Assembly (NCBI RefSeq): GCF_029855125.1
Contig: NZ_CP123229.1
Location: 3,082,501 to 3,146,500 of the forward strand
From: Methylocapsa sp. D3K7
GTDB taxonomy: Bacteria; Pseudomonadota; Alphaproteobacteria; Rhizobiales; Beijerinckiaceae
Length of the DNA: 64,000 nt
Direction of reading: 5' to 3'
In this document: piece by piece, positions 7,525 through 17,279 of the stretch
Numbering within the stretch: position 1 is the first letter of the stretch
Layout of the letters: every line of letters begins with the position of its first letter
The notes under the pieces: generated by a model
Seen by the model: only the letters and a program-made list of their open reading frames with translations
Databases searched by the model: none
Told to the model about the DNA's origin: nothing
Position numbers and translations under genes: made by a program

Positions 7525-8592
7525 TCACGCCGTCTGCTTCAGCGAACTCATATCGATAGTAAACCGGTACTTGACGTCACTTCGTAACATACGCTCATAA
7601 GCTTCGTTGATTTTCTGGATCGGGATCACTTCTACATCGGCTGTGATATTGTGAGCCGCGCAAAAGTCGAGCATTTCCTGTGTCTCGGCAATGCCGCCGA
7701 TCAGCGAGCCGGCAAAATTGCGGCGTTTGAAAATGAGACTGAAGATTTCGACCGACATGGGTTTTTCGGGTGCGCCGACTTGAGTCAGCGTGCCGTCCCG
7801 CTTCAAGAGATCGAGATAACGGCTGATCTCATGTGGGCCCGCAACCGTGTCGAGGATGAAGTCGAAGCTGCTGGCGTGCGCGGCCATCTCGCTGGGATTT
7901 TTTGAGATCACCACCTCATCGGCACCGAGCCGCTTGCCATCCTTCACCTTGCTCTCGGAGGTGGTGAACAGGACGGTGTGGGCACCGAACGCATGCGCGA
8001 ATTTCACGCCCATGTGACCTAGGCCTCCGAGCCCGACGATGCCCACTTTCTGTCCGGCTCCCACCTTCCAATGACGCAGCGGGGAATAAGTGGTGATCCC
8101 GGCGCAAAGAAGCGGCGCCACACCCGCCAGATCAAGATTGCCGGGCACCCGCAGCACGAAAGCCTCGTCCACGACGATGGCATTGGAATAACCGCCGAAC
8201 GTCGTGCCGCCAATAACGGTTTCTTTGCCGTTATAGGTCGGGTTGAACCCCTTTTCGCAATATTGCTCCAAACCTTCCCGGCAGGATGCGCAGGTGCGGC
8301 AGGAATCCACCATGCAGCCAACACCGGCGAGATCGCCCTGCTTGAAACGGGTTACCTCCGCGCCGGTTTTCGTCACCCGCCCGATGATTTCATGCCCCGG
8401 CAAACAGGGATAGACCGTGTTGTGCCATTCGTTACGCGCTTGATGGAGGTCGGAATGACAGACGCCGCAATAAAGAATCTCGATCTGAATGTCCTTCGGG
8501 CCGGGGTCCCGCCGGTTGAAGGAAAAAGGACCAAGTGTATCGTCCGCGCTTTGGGCGGCAAAGCCAGCACATACGAACAAGGGAAACTCCAT
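7525..8592 (-). CDS. zinc-dependent alcohol dehydrogenase, YahK/CAD-like
   Basis: 355 residues of the medium-chain dehydrogenase family. Catalytic zinc ligands are C45 in CGVCHSDLH and H67 in GHE; structural zinc ligands are C98, C101, C104 and C112. A nucleotide-binding glycine motif GIVGLGGLGHMG follows. It is expected to reduce aldehydes with NAD(P)H or oxidise alcohols; YahK and cinnamyl-alcohol dehydrogenase relatives prefer NADPH and broad aldehyde substrates. The gene ends 5 bp from the stop of the convergent receiver gene. In a methylotroph-like genome it could detoxify aldehydes, but that is inference. Confidence 0.9.
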   Translation of the reverse strand: MEFPLFVCAGFAAQSADDTLGPFSFNRRDPGPKDIQIEILYCGVCHSDLHQARNEWHNTVYPCLPGHEIIGRVTKTGAEVTRFKQGDLAGVGCMVDSCRTCASCREGLEQYCEKGFNPTYNGKETVIGGTTFGGYSNAIVVDEAFVLRVPGNLDLAGVAPLLCAGITTYSPLRHWKVGAGQKVGIVGLGGLGHMGVKFAHAFGAHTVLFTTSESKVKDGKRLGADEVVISKNPSEMAAHASSFDFILDTVAGPHEISRYLDLLKRDGTLTQVGAPEKPMSVEIFSLIFKRRNFAGSLIGGIAETQEMLDFCAAHNITADVEVIPIQKINEAYERMLRSDVKYRFTIDMSSLKQTA

Positions 8593-8695
8593 TTTTGGGT
8601 CGCGAAAGCGGATCGCCGTGCAAAAGCATTCCCTGCCAGAAGGGCCAATAATGCAAGCGGCTAAGAGCCTGAATCGTGCGCAATGAGGCTGCGTG

Positions 8696-8721
8696 CGAGC
8701 TATATAATCGAGCTATATAAT
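8696..8721. repeat. perfect tandem duplication of CGAGCTATATAAT (2 x 13 bp)
   Basis: Copies at 8696-8708 and 8709-8721 are identical. Each contains TATAAT, so the repeat may supply two -10 boxes or a binding site in the short intergenic region upstream of the dehydrogenase gene. Confidence 0.6.
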
Positions 8722-8778
8722 ACGGCAGTGCCGCGAAATTTCGAGGGGTGCCGTGTTAACAAAACCGCGATCTTAAGC

Positions 8779-8800
8779 GCCGGGGCCGCCAAGCCCCGGC
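8779..8800 (-). terminator. GC-rich hairpin after the lytic transglycosylase gene
   Basis: GCCGGGGC and GCCCCGGC form a perfect 8-bp stem with a 6-base loop, 42 bp past the stop of the transglycosylase gene. No T-run follows directly, so termination would be weak or Rho-assisted. Confidence 0.3.
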
Positions 8801-8841
8801 CGGCGCGGCGTGATCACTAAGCTTTAGCGGCGCAAGCGTTG

Positions 8842-11070
8842 CTAGAGTTTTGCCTGCGTGTTGAGCAGAGCCTCCGCAGGCGTTTGCTCCGACTCACCGA
8901 AGCGAACCTGATAGACGCCCAGATTTTCGATGACCCGCTGAACGTAATTGCGGGTTTCTGTGAACGGGATACGCTCCACCCAGTCAATGGGATCGACGCC
9001 AGGTTTGCGGGGATCCCCATAAGCGTCAACCCATTCCTTCACATGCTTGCCGCCGGCATTGTAGGCGGCGAATGTCAGGATGTAGGAGCCCTTCTGTTCG
9101 GCCAAGAGTTCTCCGAGATGGCGCGCCGCGAGTTGCGCGTTGAACGCTGCGTCGGTGAGAAGCCGCCTAGAGTCGAAGGCGACTCCGGCGCGCTCCGCTG
9201 TCCGTTTTGCCGTCGACAAAATCATCTGCATCAAACCCTTGGCGCCAGCTGATGACTCCGCCGTTGGGTCGAAGGCACTCTCCTGGCGCGCGATGGAATA
9301 AACAACCGATGACGCGGCGGAGTTCTGCAATGGCGTGAACGATGGCACGCCGTAGTCGGGGAACGCCAGCGCGTCGGCTGGCATGCCGCGCTGGTTGATG
9401 ATTTTGCCGACACTGAGCGAAAGATGCGCATCGTGCTGTTTCGACACGAGACTTGCCAAGGCTGCCACTTGTCTTTCATCGGCGAGGTGACGGGCGGCTT
9501 CATAGACGAGCGGCGCGGCCAAGTCTTTTTCACTCGCGGTATAAAGCAGTTCGATCACCTTGATCGAATCTTCGCGTTCGTTACCCTTGGCCTCGTTGGC
9601 GATCGAGCGGATCGGCAATGAGGCAAGCCCGAGCTTTCCGCGCGCAAGCTGGCCATAGTAGGTCGCCGGATGACTTGCCGCCTGTTCGTAGAACGCATGA
9701 GCGCTGGCTGCGGCGCCCTCTCCCGTGGAAGCCTCGGCGGCGCGGCCTTGCCAATAGGCGGCGCGGGCACGTGACATTGGTGTTTCAGCGAGCTTGGCGA
9801 GCGTGCCAAAATGCATGGATGCGCGCACTGGGTCATTCAAGAATCGCAGCGCAATCCAGCCGGCATGAAATTCCGCCTCGATTTGCATTTCATGCGACAT
9901 CGCGGAGTGCTCCGCGCAAATCTTATAGGCTGTCGCCGCGTCGTTTTGGTCAAGAAGCTTACGGGCGAGAAGCCGGCGTTCGACCCACCAATCGTCGCCG
10001 TCGATCAGGAGCGCGGGGTCACGCGGGGTGGCAAGCATAAGGTCCGCCGCCGCGCGAATCTTCTCGGCGTGGCGTAGCTTGTGGATCAATGCGAACTGGA
10101 ATCCAGGGTCGGTTCTTAGCGACGCTGGCACCTTCGCGATGAGCTTGTCGCTTGGGGCTTCATCGTTGACCGCGGCTCTGGCCTTGACGAGCGCCAGCTC
10201 GTCCGGTCCGGCCAAAGATGCGGCGCGGAAGGCCGAAGCGGTTTGCTCCCTATAAAGCAGGCGATCGGCGCGGAATTTATGATCGGCCTTATCGAGATAG
10301 CTGCCGAAATCGCTTTTGATTTTGGCTTCAAGCTGAGGGTTGAGGTCGGCTTCGCGCCAGACCGAGCGGGCAAGGGCGGCCGCCTCGCTGGTCTTGCCAT
10401 CGCTGGCCAGGGCGCGGGCGAGGGCAAGCTTGCCAGCCGGTGTCTCCGGATCGGTGCCGCTGAAAAAGCTTTTGATCAGTCCAACGCTTTTGCGGTCGCC
10501 GAAAAGCGCTTCCTCGCTGCGCCTTTTTAACCAGTCGAGGGCCGGCCATGCAGGATGTGCCTGCATGAAAGCTTGCGCCCGCTCAAACCCCGATTCGCGC
10601 GGAAAGTTTCGCAGCGCGACCCATTCCAGGGCCGTTTTAACGATCCTGTCGTTTGCTGCCGCGGCGGCGGCGTCCCCTTGCGCGAGATCGCCAGACTTAT
10701 AAGCCGCGACCGCTGGGGCAAACCCGGTCATGTCATGAACTTGCTGAGGAACCGGTTCCAGCGGGAGCTGCCCGCTTTGTTGAGGGGCGCCAGAAAACGG
10801 GTTGGCGGGAGACATTGCGGCCGCGCCATTCTCCGTGCCCTTGGAGATTTGTGGCGCCTGGAACTCCTGTCGCGGAGAGAGTGGCGGCAGCGCAGGAGAT
10901 AGAGCGGCGGACGAGAGGTTCTCAAGGGGTTGCGAAGGAAACTGCGCGTGCTGTCCGGCAATCCATCCAGCGGTGAGTGCGCAAAAGGCGACAGCGCCGA
11001 TTCCGGGGAAACGCCCCATGAGAATTCGCGAGACGAGAAGGCGTCCGGGGAAATAATGCCTTGTCAGCAT
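8842..11070 (-). CDS. slt: soluble lytic murein transglycosylase (Slt family)
   Basis: 742 residues. A hydrophobic segment near residues 22-40 is a signal peptide or anchor, followed by a low-complexity Pro/Ala/Ser linker and a long helical repeat region typical of the Slt70 superhelical U-domain. The C-terminal SLT domain has the catalytic glutamate in ARQESAFDP, then GAKGLMQ, AAYNAG and the aromatic ETRNYVQRV segment. It cleaves the glycan strands of peptidoglycan to 1,6-anhydro products in the periplasm. It lies divergent from dapA across a 295-bp gap, an arrangement common in rhizobial genomes. The ATG at 11070 is used; ATG at residue 18 is an alternative. Confidence 0.92.
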   Translation of the reverse strand: MLTRHYFPGRLLVSRILMGRFPGIGAVAFCALTAGWIAGQHAQFPSQPLENLSSAALSPALPPLSPRQEFQAPQISKGTENGAAAMSPANPFSGAPQQSGQLPLEPVPQQVHDMTGFAPAVAAYKSGDLAQGDAAAAAANDRIVKTALEWVALRNFPRESGFERAQAFMQAHPAWPALDWLKRRSEEALFGDRKSVGLIKSFFSGTDPETPAGKLALARALASDGKTSEAAALARSVWREADLNPQLEAKIKSDFGSYLDKADHKFRADRLLYREQTASAFRAASLAGPDELALVKARAAVNDEAPSDKLIAKVPASLRTDPGFQFALIHKLRHAEKIRAAADLMLATPRDPALLIDGDDWWVERRLLARKLLDQNDAATAYKICAEHSAMSHEMQIEAEFHAGWIALRFLNDPVRASMHFGTLAKLAETPMSRARAAYWQGRAAEASTGEGAAASAHAFYEQAASHPATYYGQLARGKLGLASLPIRSIANEAKGNEREDSIKVIELLYTASEKDLAAPLVYEAARHLADERQVAALASLVSKQHDAHLSLSVGKIINQRGMPADALAFPDYGVPSFTPLQNSAASSVVYSIARQESAFDPTAESSAGAKGLMQMILSTAKRTAERAGVAFDSRRLLTDAAFNAQLAARHLGELLAEQKGSYILTFAAYNAGGKHVKEWVDAYGDPRKPGVDPIDWVERIPFTETRNYVQRVIENLGVYQVRFGESEQTPAEALLNTQAKL

Positions 11071-11365
11071 GGTTCATCCAATCTTACAAAGCAGCGCGAA
11101 AACGGAGAATTTTGAATGATTCTTCGTTAACAAACAGCAAACCGCGCCTGCCTCGCGCGAAGTCCTCCAAAGCGCTGGCCGGCCAAGACCGGCGTGCAAT
11201 CAGCTGCGTGATCCTGGCAAAGAGCCCTTTCCGCCAGCTGGTTTAGTGTCTATGTCTTCGTCTTCGTTCCTTGGCGCTTTTGGGGCGCTTCGTGCGGGGT
11301 CCAATGCGGTACAGAGCCCGTGAATTAAGGCGTCACTTGGGCGGGATCTTCGGAAAGGCAAAACT

Positions 11366-12265
11366 GTGGCAATTGGGAGACAAACGGCTTTCAGGGGTTC
11401 GATCACCGCGCTCGTCACTCCGTTTGAAGATGGGAGCTTTGACGAAACCCGTTTCCGTGACTTGGTGGACTGGCAGATCGTCAGCGGCACACATGGACTT
11501 GTGCCGGTAGGAACGACGGGAGAGAGCCCCACGCTTTCGCATGAGGAGCATCGCAAGGTCATCACGGCCTGCATCGGCGAAGCCAAGGGGCGAGTGCCTG
11601 TCATTGCCGGGGCGGGCTCGAACAACACGCAAGAAGCCATCGAACTTGCGCGTTTCGCGGAGCAAGCCGGCGCTGATGGCCTCCTTGTCGTCACGCCCTA
11701 TTACAACAAGCCGTCGCAGGAGGGTCTCTACCGCCATTTCAAGGCGGTGAATGATGCCGTCGGCATCCCCATCATCATTTACAATATCCCGCCGCGCTCG
11801 ATCGTCGATATGGCCATCGACACGATGAAGCGGCTCTATGAATTGAAGAACATCGCGGGCGTCAAGGATGCGACCGGCAATCTTGCCCGCACCGCCTTGC
11901 AGCGCCAGGCGCTGGGGCCTGATTTCATCCAGCTTTCGGGCGAGGACATGACCGCGCTCGGGGTGATGGCGCATGGCGGCCATGGCTGCATTTCCGTGAC
12001 CTCCAATGTCGCGCCGAAACTTTGCGCGCAAATGCAGGAGGCGTGCCTTGCCGGCGATTTCGCGGCGGCCTTGAAGCTGCAAGACCAATTGACCCCGTTG
12101 CACGCGGCTTTGTTCGTCGAACCCAATCCGGCGGGGCCGAAATATGCGGTCTCGGCTCTTGGCAAGATTTCCGGCGAAATACGGCTTCCCATGTTGGCGG
12201 CTTCAACGAGCGCGCAAGCCGCGATCAAGGCGGCGATGGTCCACGCGGGGCTCATTCATGCCTAA
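11366..12265 (+). CDS. dapA: 4-hydroxy-tetrahydrodipicolinate synthase
   Basis: 299 residues from GTG, with GGAAAGG upstream. This TIM-barrel aldolase condenses pyruvate with aspartate semialdehyde, the first committed step to lysine and meso-diaminopimelate. Visible landmarks are GTTGESPTL, the tyrosine in [11 protein letters not shown] and the Schiff-base lysine in AGVKDATGN. Length is normal. It is followed 28 bp later by smpB, a pairing seen often in Hyphomicrobiales. Confidence 0.97.
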   Translation: MAIGRQTAFRGSITALVTPFEDGSFDETRFRDLVDWQIVSGTHGLVPVGTTGESPTLSHEEHRKVITACIGEAKGRVPVIAGAGSNNTQEAIELARFAEQAGADGLLVVTPYYNKPSQEGLYRHFKAVNDAVGIPIIIYNIPPRSIVDMAIDTMKRLYELKNIAGVKDATGNLARTALQRQALGPDFIQLSGEDMTALGVMAHGGHGCISVTSNVAPKLCAQMQEACLAGDFAAALKLQDQLTPLHAALFVEPNPAGPKYAVSALGKISGEIRLPMLAASTSAQAAIKAAMVHAGLIHA

Positions 12266-12293
12266 CGCAGCAAACTTATGCGGGGTGTCCTAA

Positions 12294-12770
12294 GTGGCCC
12301 CAAAGCCAGAGCGAACGTATAAGGTTGCCGCGGACAACCGGCGCGCGCGCTACAATTATGAAATCGGCGAAACCTTTGAAGCGGGCTTGATGCTCACCGG
12401 CACCGAGGTGAAATCCTTGCGCACTGGCAAGGCCACCATCGCGGAAAGCTATGCGAGCGTCGATCGCGCGGGCGAGGTGTTTCTCGTCAATGCGAATATC
12501 CCGGAATATCTGCAGGCGAACCGTTTCAACCACGAGCCGAAACGTCCGCGCAAACTGCTGCTGAAAGCGCGCGAGATCGCCAAGCTTTCGCAGGGAACCG
12601 AGCGGCAAGGCATGACGATCGTGCCGCTCAAAATCTATTTCAACGAAAAGGGCAGGGCCAAAATCGAGATCGCGCTGGCGCGGGGAAAACAATTGCACGA
12701 CAAGCGCGAGACCGAAAAAGCACGCGACTGGAACCGCGAAAAGGGCCGGCTGCTGAAGGAGAAGGGGTGA
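12294..12770 (+). CDS. smpB: SsrA-binding protein SmpB
   Basis: 158 residues from GTG. Starts with basic residues, then [20 protein letters not shown], a KRPRKLLL segment and the positively charged C-terminal tail with [11 protein letters not shown]. SmpB carries tmRNA to stalled ribosomes and its tail sits in the empty mRNA channel during trans-translation. The protein is complete. It lies close behind dapA and may be cotranscribed. The tmRNA gene is not in the window. Confidence 0.97.
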   Translation: MAPKPERTYKVAADNRRARYNYEIGETFEAGLMLTGTEVKSLRTGKATIAESYASVDRAGEVFLVNANIPEYLQANRFNHEPKRPRKLLLKAREIAKLSQGTERQGMTIVPLKIYFNEKGRAKIEIALARGKQLHDKRETEKARDWNREKGRLLKEKG

Positions 12771-12856
12771 GGCGCTCGTTTGTGCCGTCGACGCATCCAG
12801 TCGTGAAATACCGAAGGGTGCACATGCACAATGCATTGTTCTTTGGAGAGAAATCG

Positions 12857-13216
12857 ATGCAGCTGCCCAGTCTGAACTCCGTGATGCAGATCTTGATAAG
12901 TATCGCATCATTATTTGTCACTTCGGCTAGTCTTATATTTAGCTACACTATATGGTTTGAAAAGCGTAATGCAGATCTAGTGCAAATAGGTGTGAATGTT
13001 TTGAGGGTTGATCCAGACAAGGAAAAGCAGATTAGTGAGGCACGTGAATGGGCGCTTAACCTCATCGATGCTAATGCGGGCGGTGTGAAATTTTCTCCCG
13101 AGGCCCGGGCGCAACTGCTAAGGAAGCGTTTGGAAGTCACCGACGTCAGATGGGGTAATTTTGGTTGGGGCAGCGGCGATGCCCTACCCAACAATCCCGC
13201 TCAACCGTCCAAGTAA
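12857..13216 (+). CDS. small membrane protein of unknown function
   Basis: 119 residues from ATG at 12857, with GGAG about 9 bases before it; an open frame continues upstream to 12767 but adds an unlikely basic leader. Residues about 8-35 form one membrane helix ([20 protein letters not shown]), followed by a charged soluble domain containing [19 protein letters not shown]. The base composition is clearly poorer in GC than neighbouring smpB and aroC, which hints at transfer. It resembles many single-helix proteins of unknown role; no family is recognised. Confidence 0.65.
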   Translation: MQLPSLNSVMQILISIASLFVTSASLIFSYTIWFEKRNADLVQIGVNVLRVDPDKEKQISEAREWALNLIDANAGGVKFSPEARAQLLRKRLEVTDVRWGNFGWGSGDALPNNPAQPSK

Positions 13217-13278
13217 TCACTTATAGGCTAAATTGCAGCCGAGCCCTTGCCACATCTAACATCGCGCAGCTGTCGCCC

Positions 13279-14397
13279 ATGTCCCACAACACCTTCGGCC
13301 ATCTCTTCCGCGTCACGACCTTTGGCGAAAGCCACGGGCCGGCGATCGGCTGCGTGGTCGATGGCTGCCCGCCCCTGATCCCGCTCGAAGCGGCTGAGAT
13401 CCAGGTCTTCCTTGATCAGCGCCGCCCAGGCACTTCGCGCTTTACCACCCAGCGCCAAGAGGCCGATCAGGTCAAAATCCTTTCAGGCGTTTTTCAAGAC
13501 GAAAAAACCAAACGGCAAGTAACGACCGGGGCGCCGATTGGGCTGTTGATCGAAAATACCGACCAGCGCTCGAAAGACTACGACGCCCTCAAGGACACCT
13601 ACCGGCCCGGCCACGCCGATGTCACTTATGATGCGAAATACGGAATTCGCGACCACCGCGGCGGCGGCCGTTCCTCCGCCCGCGAAACTGCCATGCGTGT
13701 GGCGGCGGGCGCCATCGCCCGCAAAATCATCGCACCCGTACTGATACGCGGCGCCCTCGTGCAAATGGGCCCGCATGCCATTGATCGCGCCAACTGGGAT
13801 TGGGACGAGGTCGGCAAAAATCCCTTCTTCTGTCCCGACGTTAAAGCGGCGGCGTTTTTCGAAACCTATCTCGATTCCATCCGCAAAGCTGGTTCCTCCA
13901 TAGGCGCCGTCATCGAGATCGTCGCCGAACAGGTGCCGCCGGGGTGGGGGGCGCCCATCTATGGCAAACTCGACGCCGAGCTTGCCAGCGCCTTGATGTC
14001 CATCAACGCGGTCAAGGGCGTCGAGATTGGTGATGGTTTTGCCGCCGCCGCGCTGTTCGGCGAGGCCAATGCCGATGAGATCCGCCGTGGTAACGGCGAC
14101 GTGCCGCTGTTTCTGTCGAACCATGCGGGTGGCATCCTCGGTGGAATTTCGACCGGCCAGCCGGTGGTCGCGCGCTTCGCGGTCAAGCCGACTTCGTCGA
14201 TTTTGCAGCCACGCCGGACCGTCGATCGCTTTGGTGCAGAGACCGAGATCGCGACCAAGGGCCGCCATGACCCTTGCGTCGGAATCCGCGCCGTCCCGGT
14301 CGGCGAAGCGATGGTCGCCTGCGTCCTTGCCGACCAGTTCCTGCGCCATCGCGGCCAAACCGGAGAGGGTCCGAAATGGCCTTTTTCCGCGACATAA
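13279..14397 (+). CDS. aroC: chorismate synthase
   Basis: 372 residues starting [10 protein letters not shown] at 13279; an open frame reaching upstream overlaps the previous gene and lacks homologous look. Family signatures are [21 protein letters not shown], the [10 protein letters not shown] segment and [13 protein letters not shown]. It converts EPSP to chorismate using reduced FMN, the last step of the shikimate pathway. The next gene starts immediately after the stop codon, so they likely share an mRNA. Confidence 0.97.
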   Translation: MSHNTFGHLFRVTTFGESHGPAIGCVVDGCPPLIPLEAAEIQVFLDQRRPGTSRFTTQRQEADQVKILSGVFQDEKTKRQVTTGAPIGLLIENTDQRSKDYDALKDTYRPGHADVTYDAKYGIRDHRGGGRSSARETAMRVAAGAIARKIIAPVLIRGALVQMGPHAIDRANWDWDEVGKNPFFCPDVKAAAFFETYLDSIRKAGSSIGAVIEIVAEQVPPGWGAPIYGKLDAELASALMSINAVKGVEIGDGFAAAALFGEANADEIRRGNGDVPLFLSNHAGGILGGISTGQPVVARFAVKPTSSILQPRRTVDRFGAETEIATKGRHDPCVGIRAVPVGEAMVACVLADQFLRHRGQTGEGPKWPFSAT

Positions 14398-15522
14398 ATG
14401 CGAATGGGGGACGGATTGGCTGAAGAGAAAGTTTCACGCCCGCATGGCGTTGCCTCTTCCGCCCGCGCGCGTGCCGAAAATTTTTGCGCAAGCTACGGGC
14501 TCGAACTTCCCATTCTGCTCGCGCCGATGGCCGGCGCATGCCCGGTGGAATTGAGCGCGGCTGTCGCCAATGCGGGAGGTATGGGTGCCATGGGCGCTCT
14601 ATTGACGCCACCCGCAGGTATTGCGGAGTGGTCCGCCGCGTTCCGGCGTCAGAGCCATGGAAGCTTCCAACTCAATCTGTGGGTTCCTGATCCACCACCC
14701 TACCGGGACAGGGATGCCGAAGCCAAAGTCCGGCGTTTTTTGGCGGACTGGGGGCCTGAGGTTGCCCCGCAAGCAGGCGACGCGCGGGGACCGGATTTCG
14801 ACGCCCAATGCGCGGCGCTGCTTGCCGCAAGGCCACGTGCCGTCTCGTCGATCATGGGCGTTTTCTCTCCTCAATTCGTAGCGGCACTCAAGGCGCAGGG
14901 AATTGCCTGGTTCGCCACCGCGACGACACTTTCCGAGGCGCTTTGCGCGCAGGAAGCAGGAGCGGACGCAATCATTGCCCAAGGTATCGAGGCTGGCGGG
15001 CATCGCGGTGCTTTTGACCAATCAGCAGCCGAGCACCAAGCCATCGGCCTCTTCGCCTTGCTGCCGCGTCTCGCCGACAGCCTGTCGGTTCCGGTCATCG
15101 CTGCCGGCGGTATCGGCAACGGACGCGGAATTGCCGCGGCACTCACACTCGGCGCCTGCGCCGTGCAAATGGGAACAGCCTTTCTCCGCTGCCCGGAAAC
15201 CAAATTGAACCCCGCATGGGCCAATGCCCTGGCCGGACTGGAGCCGGAAGAAACGGTTCTGACCCGTGCGTTCAGCGGGCGTTTGGGGCGTGCGATTGCC
15301 AATGCTTATGTGCGCGCCGCCGATGGGCACGGCGCGCCGCCACCGGCGCCTTACCCTGTTCAGCGCGGGCTCACCCAAGCCATGCGGGACGACGCGCAGA
15401 GGGCCTGCGATAAAGAAAAACTCCAGGCTTGGACTGGGCAGTCTGCAAGTCTTGCGTGCGCTGAACCTGCGGCAGACTTCGTCCGCCGCTCTTGGCAGCA
15501 GGCCACCGCACTTCTCCCGTAA
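14398..15522 (+). CDS. nitronate monooxygenase-like FMN enzyme
   Basis: 374 residues, with ATG directly following the TAA of aroC. The N-terminal barrel strand [10 protein letters not shown], the glycine-rich [33 protein letters not shown] and [12 protein letters not shown] segments mark the 2-nitropropane dioxygenase/nitronate monooxygenase family. These FMN enzymes oxidise alkyl nitronates such as propionate-3-nitronate; some members act as enoyl reductases. No signal peptide is seen. Physiological substrate is unknown. Confidence 0.88.
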   Translation: MRMGDGLAEEKVSRPHGVASSARARAENFCASYGLELPILLAPMAGACPVELSAAVANAGGMGAMGALLTPPAGIAEWSAAFRRQSHGSFQLNLWVPDPPPYRDRDAEAKVRRFLADWGPEVAPQAGDARGPDFDAQCAALLAARPRAVSSIMGVFSPQFVAALKAQGIAWFATATTLSEALCAQEAGADAIIAQGIEAGGHRGAFDQSAAEHQAIGLFALLPRLADSLSVPVIAAGGIGNGRGIAAALTLGACAVQMGTAFLRCPETKLNPAWANALAGLEPEETVLTRAFSGRLGRAIANAYVRAADGHGAPPPAPYPVQRGLTQAMRDDAQRACDKEKLQAWTGQSASLACAEPAADFVRRSWQQATALLP

Positions 15523-15561
15523 GGGGGCCGCGTTTGCTATTGCAAAACGGCACCACGTGCA

Positions 15562-15582
15562 TAGTTTAGCCTTGCTAAACTA
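15562..15582. promoter_or_regulatory. perfect inverted repeat TAGTTTAGC-CTT-GCTAAACTA
   Basis: Nine-base perfect arms with a 3-base spacer, ending 22 bp before the TTG start of the HTH-RibBX gene. Size and symmetry are those of a Cro/C1-type repressor operator. The HTH at the N-terminus of the downstream enzyme is the natural candidate to bind it. Confidence 0.55.
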
Positions 15583-15604
15583 ACCTATTTCCCGGGCAAA
15601 GATT

Positions 15605-16894
15605 TTGAAACTCCGCGACTGGCTCAAACGCAACAATTTCACCCGCGCGGATTTCGCGCGGCGAACCGGCCTCTCTAAGGGCTCCGTTTCGCAAATCTGC
15701 AATCAAAACACGGCTTGGGTCTCGCGTGAGACGGCGCAACTGATCCTGCGCGAGACAGGGGGCGCTGTCACGCCGAATGATTTTCTTGAATCCGGCGCTA
15801 CCGAAGGGATTGTACCCATGTCTCATTCCGTCACGGAAGCGATTGAAGCCATCGCGCGCGGCGAAATCGTCATCGTTACCGATGATGACGATCGTGAAAA
15901 TGAGGGTGATCTGGTTTGCGCGGCGTCGCTTTGCACGCCGGAAAAAATGGCCTTCATCATTCGCAACAGCTGCGGCATCGTCTGCGCGCCTGTGACCGCC
16001 GCCGACGCACGGCGCCTCAACCTCCAGCCGATGGTGGCGGCCAATGAGGCGCCCCTCGGCACCGCCTTCACCGTCTCGGTCGATGTCAGACACGGTTTGA
16101 CCACCGGGATTTCGGCCGAGCAGCGCAGCAACACCGTTCGCGGCCTCGCAAATCGCAATATGGGCGTCGAAGATTTCGTCCGCCCTGGCCATGTGTTTCC
16201 GCTGATCGCGCGGGAGGGCGGCGTCCTCATGCGCTCGGGACATACCGAGGCGGCGGTCGATCTTTGCAATCTCGCGGGACTGCCGCCTGTCGGCGTGATC
16301 TGCGAGCTTGCCAATGACGACGGCACCGTCATGGCGGGTCCGCAAATCGAGGCATTCGCGGCAAAGCACGAACTCAAACGGATATCGGTCGCGGATCTAA
16401 TCGCGCACCGGCAGGCGCGAGAGAAAATCGTCGAGCGCGTCAAAACCTTCAAGGTGACGGGCACCAGCGGTCCGCTCACCGGCTATGCCTATGTCACGCC
16501 CTATGACGCCGTCCAGCATTTCGCCTTTGTCCAAGGCGAGATCGGCGATGGCCGTGATATTCCGGCAAGGTTGCATCGTGTCGATATCATCACCGATGTC
16601 ATTTCTGGCGGCGACAGTATTCGCAAAACGCTCGCGGCGTTCGCGAAGAACGGCCGAGGTGTCTTCATCTTCTTGCGCGACGGCACGGCGGGCGTTCCAG
16701 TCAGCATCGCTGATACGGAAAAACACGATTCTGAAACGAAGCGGATCCAAGAATGGCGTGAAATCGGTCTCGGTGCCCAGATCCTGCGAGATCTTGGCAT
16801 CTCCTCAATTCGCCTGCGAACGTCGCGGCCGATGACTTATGTCGGCCTGTCCGGCTTTGGCATCGAAATCACCGCCTGCGAGGGATTGGAGTAA
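15605..16894 (+). CDS. ribB: HTH-RibB-RibA-like fusion (RibBX-type DHBP synthase with DNA-binding domain)
   Basis: 429 residues from TTG at 15605. Residues 1-65 form a YdaS/Cro-like HTH (MKLRDWLKRNNFTRADFARR, then LSKGSVSQIC and TGGAVTPNDF). At residue 72 begins a normal RibB domain with DDDDRENEGDL and RSGHTEAAVDL, which makes 3,4-dihydroxy-2-butanone 4-phosphate for riboflavin. The C-terminal part resembles GTP cyclohydrolase II but lacks its zinc cysteine cluster, as in RibBX proteins. An internal ATG at 15818 with GAAGGGA upstream could produce the enzyme without the HTH. No FMN riboswitch fits in the 82-bp upstream gap. Enzyme assignment is firm; a regulatory role of the HTH is inference. 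Confidence 0.88.
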   Translation: MKLRDWLKRNNFTRADFARRTGLSKGSVSQICNQNTAWVSRETAQLILRETGGAVTPNDFLESGATEGIVPMSHSVTEAIEAIARGEIVIVTDDDDRENEGDLVCAASLCTPEKMAFIIRNSCGIVCAPVTAADARRLNLQPMVAANEAPLGTAFTVSVDVRHGLTTGISAEQRSNTVRGLANRNMGVEDFVRPGHVFPLIAREGGVLMRSGHTEAAVDLCNLAGLPPVGVICELANDDGTVMAGPQIEAFAAKHELKRISVADLIAHRQAREKIVERVKTFKVTGTSGPLTGYAYVTPYDAVQHFAFVQGEIGDGRDIPARLHRVDIITDVISGGDSIRKTLAAFAKNGRGVFIFLRDGTAGVPVSIADTEKHDSETKRIQEWREIGLGAQILRDLGISSIRLRTSRPMTYVGLSGFGIEITACEGLE

Positions 16895-16948
16895 AATCTT
16901 GTCCAGAAGGTTACAAGCCGCTCGCAGATATGTGTCGGCCTAGCTCGC

Positions 16949-17038
16949 TCACGCACCACGATGTGCGAGATAAAACAACAGGATCCCAAGAAGAACGGCG
17001 ACGACGAAAATCTTGATGAGGTCAATGCGTGTTGTCAT
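16949..17038 (-). CDS. 29-residue single-helix membrane peptide
   Basis: A tiny minus-strand frame beginning MTTRIDLIKIF and continuing with a very hydrophobic VVAVLLGILLFYLA helix and ending HRGA. GGAG lies 9 bases before the ATG. One predicted membrane helix with a short polar N-terminus and a basic end is typical of small regulatory or complex-stabilising membrane proteins. No family is recognised. The 241 bp between its start and the cupin gene hold no other gene; part of that stretch is AT-rich and may carry divergent promoters. Confidence 0.5.
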   Translation of the reverse strand: MTTRIDLIKIFVVAVLLGILLFYLAHRGA

Positions 17039-17279
17039 CAGTAAAGCTCCAGTCTTCGTAAGACGGTGTCTATGCGGTCAACTGATCGATAGGCAGAGGC
17101 TACTCGGGTTTTTTACGACTTCAAGGATAATGTTGCGCCGGAGATTGCCGTACAGACGGCGTCTTTGCTTTAGCCGTTCACATTGATATGAATTACGCGT
17201 TGACGTCATTAGAAAGCAGTCATATCGCTTGCGAGACCCGTGCGGTGCCGCCGGGCGAGTTCGTCATCAGGAGGCAGCC

